A stretch of 64,000 nucleotides of DNA from an uncultured Opitutia bacterium (GCA_945957395.1 CAMFKE010000006.1:62001-126000), one strand, 5' to 3'; counted from the stretch's first letter, positions 46,234 through 55,781 are shown. The notes: a model not told the origin generated them from the letters alone. A program made the numbers and translations.

Positions 46234-46515
46234 ATGAAATCCGCCTACGAACTCGCCATGGAACGCCTCGCCGCCAAGGACGGCGCGCTCAAGCCGCTCA
46301 CCGACGAGCAGAAGCGCCGCATGGCCGACCTCGACACGCGACTGAAGGCCAAGATCGCCGAGCGCGAAATCGCCGTGGCCAAGGCCGAAGCCGACGCTCG
46401 CGCGCGCGGCGAATACGAATCCGCCCTCGCCCACCGCGAACTCTTCCGCCGCGAACGCGCCGGACTCGAGGCCGACTGCGAATCCGCCAAAGAGCGCATC
46501 CGCAACGAGGCATAG
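46234..46515 (+). CDS. Small charged coiled-coil protein, 93 aa
   Basis: A highly charged helical protein (KSAYELAMERLAAKDGALKPLTDEQKRRMADLDTRLKAKIAEREIAVAKAEADARARGE...) with no signal peptide and no membrane segment. Such a sequence should form a single long helix or coiled-coil dimer. It is not assignable to a known family from sequence alone. It lies divergently from carA and ends in a spacer of heptamer repeats before mfd. Confidence 0.7.
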   Translation: MKSAYELAMERLAAKDGALKPLTDEQKRRMADLDTRLKAKIAEREIAVAKAEADARARGEYESALAHRELFRRERAGLEADCESAKERIRNEA

Positions 46516-46557
46516 CCGCCCGCCGTGGCATGCGCGTCCCGCGCATGTCGGCGGACG

Positions 46558-46720
46558 AGATTTCAGGTTTCAGGATTCAGGAAGCCACCGTCCGAGTTGT
46601 CTTCAGGTTTTACGCCCCATCCGCCCCATTCATCCTCCACGGCTTTCCCTCTTTCCTGAAATCTGAACTCTGAACCCTGAAACCTCGGCGGATTCATTCC
46701 GCGTTCCGAGTTCCGAATTC
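46558..46720. repeat. Heptamer-repeat spacer before mfd
   Basis: TTTCAGG-type units at 46561-46583 face CTGAAAT CTGAACT CTGAACC CTGAAAC units at 46656-46684, which is the inverted orientation. A second run of TTCCGCG TTCCGAG TTCCGAA type (46700-46720) ends four bases before the mfd ATG and so forms its ribosome-binding region. Confidence 0.8.
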
Positions 46721-46723
46721 CCC

Positions 46724-49700
46724 ATGTCCACCGTCAACCGCCCCCGCTTCCTTGCCGGCATGCCCGAGGCCGCCGCCGGGGCGGCCGTGGCGTCGTTGCT
46801 GACGGATGCCGGCGCGCGCGTGCTGGTGCTGCTTTCCCATAATCTCGGCCGGGCCGAGGCCGTGGCCGAGGACACGGGCTTCTACGCCGCCCTGCGCGGA
46901 TTGACCGCGCCGGACATGACCGCCCTGCCGCCCGCCGGCGAAGAGGGGGCCGGCGCCTTCGAATCCGAGTGCGACATGCTGGCCGCGCTCGCGGCGCTGC
47001 GAGCCGCGAGGCCAAGGCAAAGTGCAGAGTGCAAAACGCAGAAGGGCGAGCGGGAGGCCGTTTCGAAGGAGGTCGCGGAATCCAATCCGCAATCTGCAAT
47101 CCGCAATCCGCAATCGTCCGCCTCGTGTCTCCTCCTAGCCACCTCCCCCGAGGCGCTGCTGCGCCCCTGCCCCGGCCGCGAATCCGCCGAGCGCGCGGAG
47201 GTCGTGTTGCGGCCCGGGATGCGCACGCCGTTGCGCGGGCTGGTCGAGACGCTCGCCAAGGACTTCGACTACGACCACGAGGCGCTGTGCGAGTCGCCCG
47301 GCCAGTTCGCCGTGCGCGGCGGCATCGTGGACGTGTACCCGTTGAACGCGCATGCGCCGGTGCGCATCGACTTCTTCGGCGACGAGATCGAAAGTCTGCG
47401 CGTGTTCGACCCCGTCTCGCAGCGCAGCGAGGGCGAACCGCTCCGCGAACTCCTCATCGCCGCGCCCGTGGCGGAATCCGGCGAGGCGCGCCCCGGAGCC
47501 TTTTTCGAGCACCTGCCGCCTGATACGCTCTTCGTGTGGCTGGAACCGGCCGATGCGCCGTCCGGCTGGCCCGTCGAGCCCGCGTCGTTGCCGCGCGCCA
47601 TGCTCTCGCAGCTGGAGGAGCCCCCGGCGTGGTTTGTCGGGACGAAGGACGCGGGACGAAAGACGAAGGCGGGCGAGGACGCCCGCGCTCCGGCAGAACA
47701 TGAGGGCGAAATCGGATGTGCTCCGGCCGAACCGGCACGCGCAAGCGCGCGCCCTACGGAGAAGGAGACATCCTCTCGAATCTCGCCTCTCGAATCTCGC
47801 GTCTCCCTCGCCGACTGGTCGGGCGAATCGCTGGAATTCTACGCCGCCGAACCGGACGCCGCAGTGTTCGGATTGGAGCGACTGGAGGAGGCCGGGCGAC
47901 TGCGCGCCGGACTGCTGCGCCGCCTCGCCGTCTGGCGCGCCGAAGGCCGTCGCGTGCTGCTGGTGTGCGAAACGGCCGGCGGCGTCGAGCGCCTGCGCGA
48001 AATCGTCGCCGAGCAGAAGGAGGACTGGCTCACCGCTCCCGAACCCGCTGCGCCGGAGGTGAAATCTAAAGGCCGTGGTCGCGCAAAGAAATCAGCCTCG
48101 AAATCGGGCTCGGACGCCAATCCGCAATCCGCGATCCGCAATCCGCAATCCCTGTCCGCCTCGAACCGGGCCCTCGCCGAGTTCTCCCCCGAATACTTCA
48201 CCGGCCGCATTTCCGAAGGCTTCGCGCTGCCCGCCGGGCGGCCCGCCGCCGAGTTGGGCGCACCACAGGGGTTCGTCGTGTGCACCGAGCGCGAGCTGTT
48301 CGGGCGCGGTCGGCGCCGGCCGCCCGCGCTGCGCACGCGCCGACTGCCGAACAAGTCGCGCCTCGACCAGATTCTGGATTTTCACGAGCTGGCGGACGGC
48401 GACCTGCTCGTGCACCTCAAGCACGGCGTGTGCCGCTACCGGGGCATCACGAAGCTCGAACTGCGCGGGCAGGGCGAGGAGGTGGTGTCGTTGGAGTTCG
48501 CCGACAATGTCACGATGCACACGCCGCTGCGCGAGGCGCACCTGCTCTCGCGCTATGTCGGCCTGACGAAAGTTTCCCCGCGCCTGGGCAAGATCGGTTC
48601 GGACGGCTGGCAGAAGACCCGCAAGGCCGCCGAGGCCGCGACCGTCGACATCGCCGCGGACCTGCTTCGGCTGCAGGCGCGCCGACAGGCCGTGCCCGGT
48701 CACGCCTTCCCGCTCGACGCCGACACGCCCTGGCTGGGCGAGTTCGAGCGCGCCTTCCCGTACCGCGAGACGCCCGACCAGTCCAAGGCCATCGTGGACA
48801 CGAAGGCCGACATGGAGCGCCCGTTCCCCATGGACCGGCTCGTGTGCGGCGATGTCGGATACGGCAAGACCGAGGTCGCCATCCGCGCGGCGTTCAAGGC
48901 GGTGCTCGGCGGCCGCCAGGTGGCGCTGCTGTGCCCGACCACCGTGCTCGCCCAGCAGCACTACAACACCTTCCGCGAGCGCTTCGCGAACTTCCCCGTG
49001 TCGGTGGAGCTGCTCAGCCGTTTCCGCAAGCCCGCGCAGCGCGCGAAGGTGGCCGCGGCGTTCAACGCCGGCAGCGTGGACATCGTGGTGGGCACGCACG
49101 CGCTGCTCGCGCACTCCATTCACCCGCCCAAGCTCGGGCTGGCCATCATCGACGAGGAGCACCGGTTCGGCGTGCGCCACAAGGAGGCGTTCAAGCGCCT
49201 GCGCGAGAATGTCGATGTGCTCGCCATGTCGGCCACGCCGATCCCGCGCACCCTGTACATGGCGCTCATGGGCGCGCGCGACCTGTCCGTCATCGAGACG
49301 CCGCCCAAGGAGCGACTGCCCATCCGCACGGTCGTGAAAGCCTACGACCCGAAGCTCGTGGAACAGGCCATCCGCTACGAGGTCGGTCGCGGTGGCCAGG
49401 TGTTTTACCTGCACAACCGGGTGGAGACCATCGAGTCGGTCGCATCTCGACTGCGCGACATGCTGCCGGGCATGCGCATCGGCGTCGGCCACGGCCAGAT
49501 GGACGAGGAGGACCTGGAGGACATGATGACGCGGTTCGTGGCGGGCGATTTCGATGTGCTCGTGTGCACGACCATCATCGAGACCGGCCTGGACATCCCG
49601 AACTGCAACACGCTCATCATCGAGGGCGCCGACCGCTTCGGGCTTTCCCAACTCTATCAGCTGCGCGGGCGCGTGGGGCGGTTCAACCGCCAGGCGTACG

Positions 49701-50449
49701 CGTACCTGCTGCTGCACAAGCACGCCTCCATGCTCGACCCGGCGCGCCGCCGGCTGGGCGCCATACGCCAGTTCAACCAGCTCGGCGCGGGCTTCCGCAT
49801 CGCCATGCGCGACCTCGAGCTGCGCGGCGCCGGCAACCTGCTCGGGCGCGAGCAGTCCGGGCACATCGCCGGCGTGGGCTTCGAGCTGTACTGCCAGCTG
49901 CTGCGCCAGAGCGTGAGCCGCCTGCGCGGCGAAAAGGAATCCTCCGCCGTGCGCGCCGAGGTGCGCCTCGACTTCGTGCAGTACTCGCACCTGCCGGATT
50001 CAGGCGCGCGCGACGCCGACCTGGGCTACGAGACCCTGCGCGCCGAGGAGCTGGAGGGTTCCCGCTGCGCCGACATCGTGGCCACGCTGCCCGCCCCTTA
50101 CATCAACGAGGTGCGCCTGCGCGTGGACGCCTTCCGACGGCTCGCCATGGCCGCCTCCGTGGACGAGGTTCGCGACATCGCCGCCGCGCTGGAGGACCGT
50201 TTCGGCAAGCCGCCCGCGGAGGCGAAGGCTTTCCTGCTCATCTGCGAACTCCGCTGCCTGGCCGAGTCGCGCGGCATCGTCGCGGTGGAGACCGAGGCCG
50301 GCCGGCTGAAGTGCAAGCTGGCCCGCCCGCGGCCCGACGGTTCCCAGTACCTCAAGGTCGGCGCCAATTTCCCGCGTCTGGAAAAGAGCGACCCGTTCAG
50401 GCGACTGGAGGAGATCCGGTCCTTCCTGCTACGGCAGGCGAAGGCGTGA
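46724..50449 (+). CDS. mfd: Transcription-repair coupling factor with three repeat-derived insertions
   Basis: A 1,241-residue DNA translocase that frees RNA polymerase stalled at lesions and recruits UvrA. The N-terminal UvrB-like modules ([41 protein letters not shown]), the RNA-polymerase-interaction domain near residue 550 ([35 protein letters not shown]), the Walker [12 protein letters not shown] (about residue 708), [24 protein letters not shown] and the C-terminal TRCF domain ([13 protein letters not shown]) are intact. The protein is longer than the usual about 1,150 residues. Three extra segments lie at about residues 99-131, 306-362 and 446-477, where the DNA is heptamer repeat (twice encoding [11 protein letters not shown]) and REP-like hairpin. 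The catalytic core is free of them. Confidence 0.95.
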   Translation: MSTVNRPRFLAGMPEAAAGAAVASLLTDAGARVLVLLSHNLGRAEAVAEDTGFYAALRGLTAPDMTALPPAGEEGAGAFESECDMLAALAALRAARPRQSAECKTQKGEREAVSKEVAESNPQSAIRNPQSSASCLLLATSPEALLRPCPGRESAERAEVVLRPGMRTPLRGLVETLAKDFDYDHEALCESPGQFAVRGGIVDVYPLNAHAPVRIDFFGDEIESLRVFDPVSQRSEGEPLRELLIAAPVAESGEARPGAFFEHLPPDTLFVWLEPADAPSGWPVEPASLPRAMLSQLEEPPAWFVGTKDAGRKTKAGEDARAPAEHEGEIGCAPAEPARASARPTEKETSSRISPLESRVSLADWSGESLEFYAAEPDAAVFGLERLEEAGRLRAGLLRRLAVWRAEGRRVLLVCETAGGVERLREIVAEQKEDWLTAPEPAAPEVKSKGRGRAKKSASKSGSDANPQSAIRNPQSLSASNRALAEFSPEYFTGRISEGFALPAGRPAAELGAPQGFVVCTERELFGRGRRRPPALRTRRLPNKSRLDQILDFHELADGDLLVHLKHGVCRYRGITKLELRGQGEEVVSLEFADNVTMHTPLREAHLLSRYVGLTKVSPRLGKIGSDGWQKTRKAAEAATVDIAADLLRLQARRQAVPGHAFPLDADTPWLGEFERAFPYRETPDQSKAIVDTKADMERPFPMDRLVCGDVGYGKTEVAIRAAFKAVLGGRQVALLCPTTVLAQQHYNTFRERFANFPVSVELLSRFRKPAQRAKVAAAFNAGSVDIVVGTHALLAHSIHPPKLGLAIIDEEHRFGVRHKEAFKRLRENVDVLAMSATPIPRTLYMALMGARDLSVIETPPKERLPIRTVVKAYDPKLVEQAIRYEVGRGGQVFYLHNRVETIESVASRLRDMLPGMRIGVGHGQMDEEDLEDMMTRFVAGDFDVLVCTTIIETGLDIPNCNTLIIEGADRFGLSQLYQLRGRVGRFNRQAYAYLLLHKHASMLDPARRRLGAIRQFNQLGAGFRIAMRDLELRGAGNLLGREQSGHIAGVGFELYCQLLRQSVSRLRGEKESSAVRAEVRLDFVQYSHLPDSGARDADLGYETLRAEELEGSRCADIVATLPAPYINEVRLRVDAFRRLAMAASVDEVRDIAAALEDRFGKPPAEAKAFLLICELRCLAESRGIVAVETEAGRLKCKLARPRPDGSQYLKVGANFPRLEKSDPFRRLEEIRSFLLRQAKA
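47017..47116. repeat. Heptamer repeats inside mfd, insertion 1
   Basis: GCAAAGT GCAGAGT GCAAAAC GCAGAAG units (47017-47046) and CCGCAAT-type units (47093-47116) lie in frame and encode the segment ending [11 protein letters not shown]. The same units occur in intergenic spacers at 23084 and 26994. Confidence 0.8.
47639..47807. repeat. Composite repeat island inside mfd, insertion 2
   Basis: ACGAAGG-type heptamers (47639-47668) are followed by the REP-like hairpin GCGGGCGAGGACGCCCGC (within 47668-47694), the GCAAGCGCGCGCCCTAC element (47741-47757), and TCTCGAA TCTCGCC TCTCGAA TCTCGCG heptamers (47774-47805). All read through in frame. Confidence 0.85.
48119..48152. repeat. Heptamer repeats inside mfd, insertion 3
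   Basis: Four and a half units of the CCGCAAT type encode a second [11 protein letters not shown] segment, preceded by a Lys/Ser/Gly-rich stretch. Confidence 0.8.
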
Positions 50450-50456
50450 AAACGGC

Positions 50457-50493
50457 GAAGCGGCGCGCCGGAGCCGGCACGCCGCTTCGTCTT
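50457..50493. terminator. Terminator between mfd and the convergent small secreted gene
   Basis: GAAGCGGCG (50457-50465) pairs with CGCCGCTTC (50480-50488), with an inner CCGG/CCGG pairing. Only a weak T run follows on the plus strand. Confidence 0.6.
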
Positions 50494-50509
50494 CGTAAGT
50501 GAAATACGC

Positions 50510-50824
50510 TTACTTGCGCTTGTTCTTGGCCGCCTTCTTTGCGGCCTCCGCAGCCTTGCGCGCGGCGGCGACCTCCTTGCGGGCCTCCTCCAGCTTGGCC
50601 TTGGCGGCCTCCACGGCGGCCTTGTCGACAGGGGCCTTGGCCTGGGCGGCAGCATGCTCCTTGGAGGCCTCCTTGAACTTCTTCTGCGCTTCGCGCACGG
50701 CGGCGTCTTCCGCCGATTCGTCGGACTTGGAGCCCGCGGTCTTCTCGGTCTTGGCCTGAGCGCAGGGCGCCGCAACGAACACGGAGCCGAGGGCGAGCAG
50801 GAGGGCGATGAAGAGATGTTTCAT
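50510..50824 (-). CDS. Small secreted Ala/Lys-rich helical protein (paralogue A)
   Basis: A 104-residue product. MKHLFIALLLALGSVFVAAPCAQA is a signal peptide. The mature part (about 80 residues) is a highly charged helix: SDESAEDAAVREAQKKFKEASKEHAAAQAKAPVDKAAVEAAKAKLEEARKEVAAARKAAEAAKK. It is similar over its whole length to the product of the next gene (50916-51233): both have the order signal peptide, a xDxxAVxxAQKK segment, AAAQA/AAQAR, and PVDKAAVEAAKAKLEEA versus PADKAGVEAAKAKLDEA. The two are tandem duplicates on the same strand. Function is unknown; periplasmic or outer-membrane-associated packing proteins have this look. Confidence 0.8.
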   Translation of the reverse strand: MKHLFIALLLALGSVFVAAPCAQAKTEKTAGSKSDESAEDAAVREAQKKFKEASKEHAAAQAKAPVDKAAVEAAKAKLEEARKEVAAARKAAEAAKKAAKNKRK

Positions 50825-50915
50825 GAGTGGGGTTGGGAGAGGGGATTGAGACAATCCTGCCACGCTAGGCGCGCAATCCCGAAAAAACGCTCGCGAGGGC
50901 ATCGCGCCACGCGGG

Positions 50916-51233
50916 CTACTTCTGCTTCTTCTTGGCCGCCTCAAAGGCCTTCTTGCGCGTTTCACTCAGGGCCTTGGTCGCCTCGTCCAACTTGGCCTTG
51001 GCGGCCTCCACACCGGCCTTGTCAGCGGGCATCCTGGCCTGCGCGGCCTGATACTCCTTCGCCGCCTCCGCGCGCTTCTTCTGCGCCGCCTCGACGGCGG
51101 GGTCATCGGACACATCAATGGACTTCATGACGCGATTGCGGTTGTTGCGCGTGCTCGCGGAAGCGTCGGACGCCACAAAAACCAAGGCCAGGGCCACAAG
51201 GAGCGGGAGAGCAAAACGGGAAAAACTGAGCAT
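50916..51233 (-). CDS. Small secreted Ala/Lys-rich helical protein (paralogue B)
   Basis: A 105-residue product beginning MLSFSRFALPLLVALALVFVASDASA, a signal peptide. The mature part shows DDPAVEAAQKKRAEAAKEYQAAQARMPADKAGVEAAKAKLDEATKALSETRKKAFEAAKKKQK, clearly homologous to the product of 50510-50824. The start at 51233 is chosen because longer upstream frames are not signal-like. The two copies are separated by about 90 bases. The second copy is more diverged at the N-terminus. Function is unknown. Confidence 0.8.
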   Translation of the reverse strand: MLSFSRFALPLLVALALVFVASDASASTRNNRNRVMKSIDVSDDPAVEAAQKKRAEAAKEYQAAQARMPADKAGVEAAKAKLDEATKALSETRKKAFEAAKKKQK

Positions 51234-51426
51234 CGGATTAAGACAAGTGATGGGGTTAGGACCCGCATCCTGATGAGGCCGAGGGGCCATGCGCAAGGCG
51301 CTCCACATCGCCCGCCCCAGGTCAAATCCGCGCACCAGCCGCATCAATGCAGGGACGCGCCCACCCGGAGCCCTCCGCCCTGCCGTTTTCCAGGAACCCA
51401 CCCCGAGCAGCCCTGTTGCCCCCCTC

Positions 51427-53280
51427 ATGAAATCGTACGCAGCCCTCGCCGCCGCACTCACCCTATTCGCCCACACCGGCGCCCACGCCCAGTCCACGAC
51501 CGCCGTGGACGCGACCGCGCTGACCAAGTCCGCCACCGCCTCGGATTCCAGATTCTTCACCGACGAACTCTTCAGCGCCCTGCGCCCCGGAGTGACCGCC
51601 GCGCAGGTGGCCGGCATGAAGTCCCCCTTCCTGCGCGCGCTCGCCGAATCCATGCTGAAGGGCGAACACGCCGCGCAGTGGCGCGTGGCGCTCGCCGAAC
51701 CCTACCTGCCCGTGGGCACGGTGGCCAAGGAACTCAAGACCAACGCTTACAGTCGCTTCGAAAACCCGGTCGGCCTGTGCTTCAAGGCGGGCGAGCAGGT
51801 CGTGATCTTCGTCGGCGACACCAAGGGGGAAAAGCTCGCGCTGAAGGTGCACAGCTTCGGCCGCGAGGCCGCCTCGCACACCTACGCGCTCACCCCGGGC
51901 GCCAATGTCCTCACCATGCGCGGCCACGGCAACGCCTACCTCGAATACTTCACCGAAAACGCCGCCAAGGCCCCCGCCGTCACCGTGCACATCGCTTCCG
52001 GCGGCGCGGCGCAGGGCGTGTTCGACATCACCCGCAAGCATACCAACGCCGACTGGAAGAAGCTCCTCGCGAGCGACGCCGGCGAGATTCTCGACATCCG
52101 AGGAACCCGCGTGCAGCTCGCCTACCCCGTGGCCACCCTGCGCAAGGTGTGCCCGGAAAAGGGCGTCGAGCTCATCCGACTCTACGACGAGATCATCGGC
52201 CACCAGCACGCCATCATGGGCCTGGACAAGCACGGCCGCACCCCGAAGAACCGCATGTTCGGCCGCGTCATCTGGCGCGGCTACATGCACGCCGACGGCA
52301 CCGGCGCCGCCTTCCACGACAACACCCTCGGCTCGGTCGCCAACCCGGACCGACTGCCCGCCGCCGCCTGGGGCGTCGCGCACGAGTTCGGCCATGTCAA
52401 CCAGACGCGCCCGGGCATGAAGTGGGTGTCCACCACCGAGGTGACCAACAACATCTTCTCCTCCTGGACCAACTTTCGCCTCAACCCGTCCGACATGCGC
52501 CTGGAACATGAACGCTGCGACGCCAACGACGGCCTCGGCGGCGTGGCGGGCGGCCGCTTCAACTCGTTCCTGAATGCGGCGCTCGTGGCCAAGGAGAACT
52601 GGCTGTGCCAGTACGGCCCCGACAAGCGCACCGGCTACGAGAACGGCGGCGACCACTTCGTGAAGCTCGTGCCGATGTGGCAGCTCCAGCTCTATTTCGG
52701 CGAAGCCGGTTTCGGCAACCGCGACTTCTACGCCGACATCTTCGAGACCGTGCGCAAGACGGACGAATCCAAGCTCTCCAACGGCCGCCTTCAGCTTAAC
52801 TTCATGAAGAACGCCTGCGACTCGGCCCGCCAGGACCTCACCGACTTCTTCCGGCTCACAGGCATGCTCAAGCCCATCGACCGCGAACTGGACGACTACA
52901 CGCGCGGCCAGCTCACCATCACCGAGGCCGACTGCGCGGAGCTCGCCGCCTACGCGCGCCGCTACCCGAAGCCCGCGAGCACCGTCATCTTCTACATGAG
53001 CGCCAACTCGGTGGAGGCCTTCAAGAAGCGCCTGCCCGTCTCCGGCACAGCCGAACGGGGCGTCTCCGGCGAGGGAGCGAAGCGCACCATCTCGCATGCC
53101 GCCTGGAAAAACGCCGTGGCGTTCGAGACCTACAAGGGCGCCGAACTCGTCCGCGTCGCCATGGTCGGCACCGGCTTCAAGGACAACTCCGCCACGCTCG
53201 TGGCCTTCCCCGAAGGCGCCACGCGCATCGAGGCCGTCTCCTGGAACGGCACCCGCTCGCTCGTCACCGGCAAACGATAA
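51427..53280 (+). CDS. Secreted M60-type (enhancin-like) metallopeptidase
   Basis: A 617-residue protein with signal peptide MKSYAALAAALTLFAHTGAHA. The zinc motif HEFGHVNQ (His319, Glu320, His323) with a downstream Glu338 (STTEVTNN) matches the HExxH plus distal Glu pattern of peptidase family M60 (enhancin-like), whose bacterial members cut mucin-type glycoproteins. The N-terminal about 200 residues are a beta-rich domain (VGLCFKAGEQVVIFVGDTKGEKLALKVHSFGREA). The C-terminal about 60 residues (ISHAAWKNAVAFETYKGAELVRVAMVGTGFKDNSATLVAFPEG) form a second beta domain. Its substrate is not determined here. It lies upstream of a shared terminator. Confidence 0.85.
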   Translation: MKSYAALAAALTLFAHTGAHAQSTTAVDATALTKSATASDSRFFTDELFSALRPGVTAAQVAGMKSPFLRALAESMLKGEHAAQWRVALAEPYLPVGTVAKELKTNAYSRFENPVGLCFKAGEQVVIFVGDTKGEKLALKVHSFGREAASHTYALTPGANVLTMRGHGNAYLEYFTENAAKAPAVTVHIASGGAAQGVFDITRKHTNADWKKLLASDAGEILDIRGTRVQLAYPVATLRKVCPEKGVELIRLYDEIIGHQHAIMGLDKHGRTPKNRMFGRVIWRGYMHADGTGAAFHDNTLGSVANPDRLPAAAWGVAHEFGHVNQTRPGMKWVSTTEVTNNIFSSWTNFRLNPSDMRLEHERCDANDGLGGVAGGRFNSFLNAALVAKENWLCQYGPDKRTGYENGGDHFVKLVPMWQLQLYFGEAGFGNRDFYADIFETVRKTDESKLSNGRLQLNFMKNACDSARQDLTDFFRLTGMLKPIDRELDDYTRGQLTITEADCAELAAYARRYPKPASTVIFYMSANSVEAFKKRLPVSGTAERGVSGEGAKRTISHAAWKNAVAFETYKGAELVRVAMVGTGFKDNSATLVAFPEGATRIEAVSWNGTRSLVTGKR

Positions 53281-53301
53281 GGCCCGATTCGACCTCGAAA
53301 C

Positions 53302-53335
53302 AAAAAGGCCCGCCGTCACCGGCGGGCCTTTTTTG
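53302..53335. terminator. Bidirectional terminator
   Basis: AAGGCCCGCC (53305-53314) pairs with GGCGGGCCTT (53321-53330), with A and T runs on both sides, between the M60 gene and the convergent transporter gene. Confidence 0.88.
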
Positions 53336-53358
53336 CGGATGATCCGTGAACGCGAGGT

Positions 53359-53955
53359 TTAGCGGATGACGGGGGAGCCGAAGGGCAGGATCGTGCGGCC
53401 GGCGGTCTCGTTCACGATGATGGCGGTCAGCATGTAGAGGGCGCTGAGGGCGCAGAAGATGAGCTCCCAGGCGGCGACCGTCTTCACGGTGCCGGCGAGG
53501 CTTTCGTTACCCGCGTGCTTCAGGAAGAACTCGGCGGAGAGGAGGAAGAAGCCGAGGGCGAGGGTGAAGAAGGTCACGGTCATGGCGCGGTGGATGCGCA
53601 GGGCGCCGGCGAGCATGATGGTGGTGTAGCCGCCCCACACGAGGAGGTAGAGCGCCATGTCGATCGGGGCGGCCTTCCACAGACCGAACTGATTGCCGAA
53701 CCAGATGCCGCACAGCGAGATCCAGAACGCGCCGTAGGCGGTGAAGGCGGAGAAGCCGAAGCTGTTGCCGAGGGACTTTTCCATCAGGCCGGCGATGAGC
53801 TGGGCGGTGCCGCCGAAGATGAGGCCCATCCAGACCACGGGGCCCAGGCCGATCCAGCCGAGGTTGTGGAACTGCAGGAGCAGCGTGGTCATGCCGAAGC
53901 CGGCGAGGCCGACGACGGCGGGGTTGCCTTGTTTGGTGGAGGTGGTGTCTGCCAT
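53359..53955 (-). CDS. Acetate/succinate transporter, SatP (GPR1/FUN34/YaaH) family
   Basis: A 198-residue inner-membrane protein with six hydrophobic segments. [23 protein letters not shown] near the N-terminus is the family signature (NPAPLGL-type), and [33 protein letters not shown] is the second conserved block. Members are proton-coupled acetate or succinate uptake proteins. The exact substrate is unproven. The start at 53955 is chosen because upstream sequence shows no membrane-protein character. It is divergent from menB. Confidence 0.9.
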   Translation of the reverse strand: MADTTSTKQGNPAVVGLAGFGMTTLLLQFHNLGWIGLGPVVWMGLIFGGTAQLIAGLMEKSLGNSFGFSAFTAYGAFWISLCGIWFGNQFGLWKAAPIDMALYLLVWGGYTTIMLAGALRIHRAMTVTFFTLALGFFLLSAEFFLKHAGNESLAGTVKTVAAWELIFCALSALYMLTAIIVNETAGRTILPFGSPVIR

Positions 53956-54190
53956 GTTTGTGCGGTGTAAAAAGTTCGCGAGGCAGGAGGCGCATGACGC
54001 GCGGGGCGTCAACGACATACATCGGCGGCCTGTCCCGAAAACCGGACCGGGGGCAAACCCGCCACGCCGAATCCCGCCCGGGCCGCCATCCGCGCGCCTC
54101 CGGGAAAATATTCCTACCCGCGCCCGCCCGACGCCCCCGCCCGCTTTTGCCTTTCGTCCCGCGCCGTTCGCCGTTCTCTGGGCCGCTCCT

Positions 54191-55048
54191 ATGAGCAACA
54201 CCGCCGCCGCAATCCCCGCTTGGAAAAAAGTCCGCGAGTTCAACGACATCGTCTACGAGAAGGCCGAAGGCATCGCCAAGGTGACCATCAACCGCCCCCA
54301 CCGCCGCAACGCCTTCACCCCCGACACCGTCGCCGAGCTCATCACCGCCTTCCGCGACGCCTGGGACGACACCTCCGTGGGCGTCGTGCTGCTGACCGGA
54401 TTCAACCCGCAGACCGACGGCAAGTTCGCCTTCTGCTCGGGCGGCGACCAGAACATCCGCGGCGACAAGAAGGGCGGCTATGTGGGCAAGGACGGCGTGC
54501 CCCGTCTCAACGTGCTGGAGCTGCAGCGCATCATCCGCACCATGCCCAAGGTGGTCATCGCGCTCGTCGCCGGCTACGCCATCGGCGGCGGCCATGTCCT
54601 GCATGTGATCTGCGACCTGTCGCTCGCCGCCGACAACGCGGTGTTCGGCCAGACCGGCCCCAAGGTGGGCAGCTTCGACGGCGGCTTCGGCTCCTCCTAC
54701 CTCGCCTCCATCGTGGGCCAGAAGAAGGCGCGCGAAATCTGGTACCTGTGCCGCCAGTACGACGCCAAGCAGGCGCTCGACATGGGCCTGGTGAACGCCG
54801 TCGTGCCCTACGAGCGACTGGAGGCCGAGGGCGTCCAGTGGGCGCGCGAAATCCTCACCAAGAGCCCGCTCGCCATCCGTTGCCTGAAGTCCGCGTTCAA
54901 CGCCGACATCGACGGCCAGGCGGGCATCCAGGAGCTCTCCGGCAACGCCACCCTGCTCTATTACCTCACGGAAGAGGGCAACGAGGGTAAGCGCGCGTAC
55001 TGCGAGAAGCGCCGCCCCGAGTTCATCAAGTTCCCCTGGCTGCCCTGA
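54191..55048 (+). CDS. menB: 1,4-dihydroxy-2-naphthoyl-CoA synthase
   Basis: A 285-residue crotonase-fold enzyme that closes the ring of o-succinylbenzoyl-CoA in menaquinone synthesis. The oxyanion-hole and active-site segments [39 protein letters not shown] and [20 protein letters not shown] are MenB-specific, and [33 protein letters not shown] is the typical C-terminus. It suggests menaquinone-based respiration. No other men genes are near. It is preceded by pyrimidine-rich sequence without a Shine-Dalgarno motif and followed by a terminator. Confidence 0.96.
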   Translation: MSNTAAAIPAWKKVREFNDIVYEKAEGIAKVTINRPHRRNAFTPDTVAELITAFRDAWDDTSVGVVLLTGFNPQTDGKFAFCSGGDQNIRGDKKGGYVGKDGVPRLNVLELQRIIRTMPKVVIALVAGYAIGGGHVLHVICDLSLAADNAVFGQTGPKVGSFDGGFGSSYLASIVGQKKAREIWYLCRQYDAKQALDMGLVNAVVPYERLEAEGVQWAREILTKSPLAIRCLKSAFNADIDGQAGIQELSGNATLLYYLTEEGNEGKRAYCEKRRPEFIKFPWLP

Positions 55049-55084
55049 GCGGAGCGGACAAGCGGCACACAGCATGTCCGACGA

Positions 55085-55118
55085 GGGCCGGGAGCGCCAA
55101 AGGCGCCCCGGCCTTTTT
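55085..55118 (+). terminator. menB terminator
   Basis: GGGCCGGG-A-GCGCC pairs with GGCGC-CCCGGCC around an AAA loop, followed by a T5 run. Confidence 0.8.
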
Positions 55119-55781
55119 CTTTTCACCCACGCGCCATCGCGCCGCAACCCGCGCCGGCGCTGAAATCAAGCACACCGCGCACGATTCGCCCACCGACACC
55201 GGGCCGCATTTTTGCAATTTCAGACAAGCGCAAGTCCCGGCTGCAAACTCGCGCAAGCCGCATTTAAGCTGAACTCCACGAGCACCGCCGCATTTCGTGC
55301 ATACAAACGCAACACCGTCGCCACGGCGCAGGCACGGAACCCTCAAGCCACCCGCAACCCCGCACAAAATCTAGCCGGGACGAAATCGCGACATCCTCGC
55401 CACACACCGAGCCGCACCACCGGGAAAAGATTCCGCGAATATCCGCAAAAAATCGCACCACACCATAGCCTCACGCAAGCCCACTTGGAGCAAAACGGGC
55501 CAAACAACCCCGACGCAGCCAAGGAAAACAGGCCCTACAGCCTAACAAAGGCAAGGGGCATACACCCCGGGTTTTTCGCAAGAACTTGTCAAATCCGGAA
55601 GACACCAACGTGGCATGATTTGCCGCCAAACGCGCTTAAATCCTTGTTTTCAAGCAACCAAAGTGGTCCCGATTTTTGCAAAAACCACAAAATAAACGCC
55701 CACCCACTGTCATTATCGCTTCGACAAGCGCTCCAAGGACTGCATCACTCACCGGCCTAACAACTCAACACACGCAGCACC
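55119..55781. other. Long, less GC-rich leader upstream of the ParA-like gene
   Basis: No convincing gene is seen in these 663 bases; an open frame at 55212-55760 has no protein-like features. The strand is rich in A and C and visibly lower in GC than the rest of the window. It contains three copies of GCCGCATTT (55203-55211, 55257-55265, 55287-55295) and two of ATTTTTGCAA (55208-55217, 55672-55681). These could be protein-binding sites, a centromere-like or regulatory region, or part of an untranslated RNA. Confidence 0.55.

Noticed and set aside
55212-55760. A 182-codon open frame upstream of the ParA-like gene
   Set aside because: The translation is rich in Asn, Thr, His and Pro with no domain or start signal, and it runs into the start of the ParA gene region; more likely a leader.
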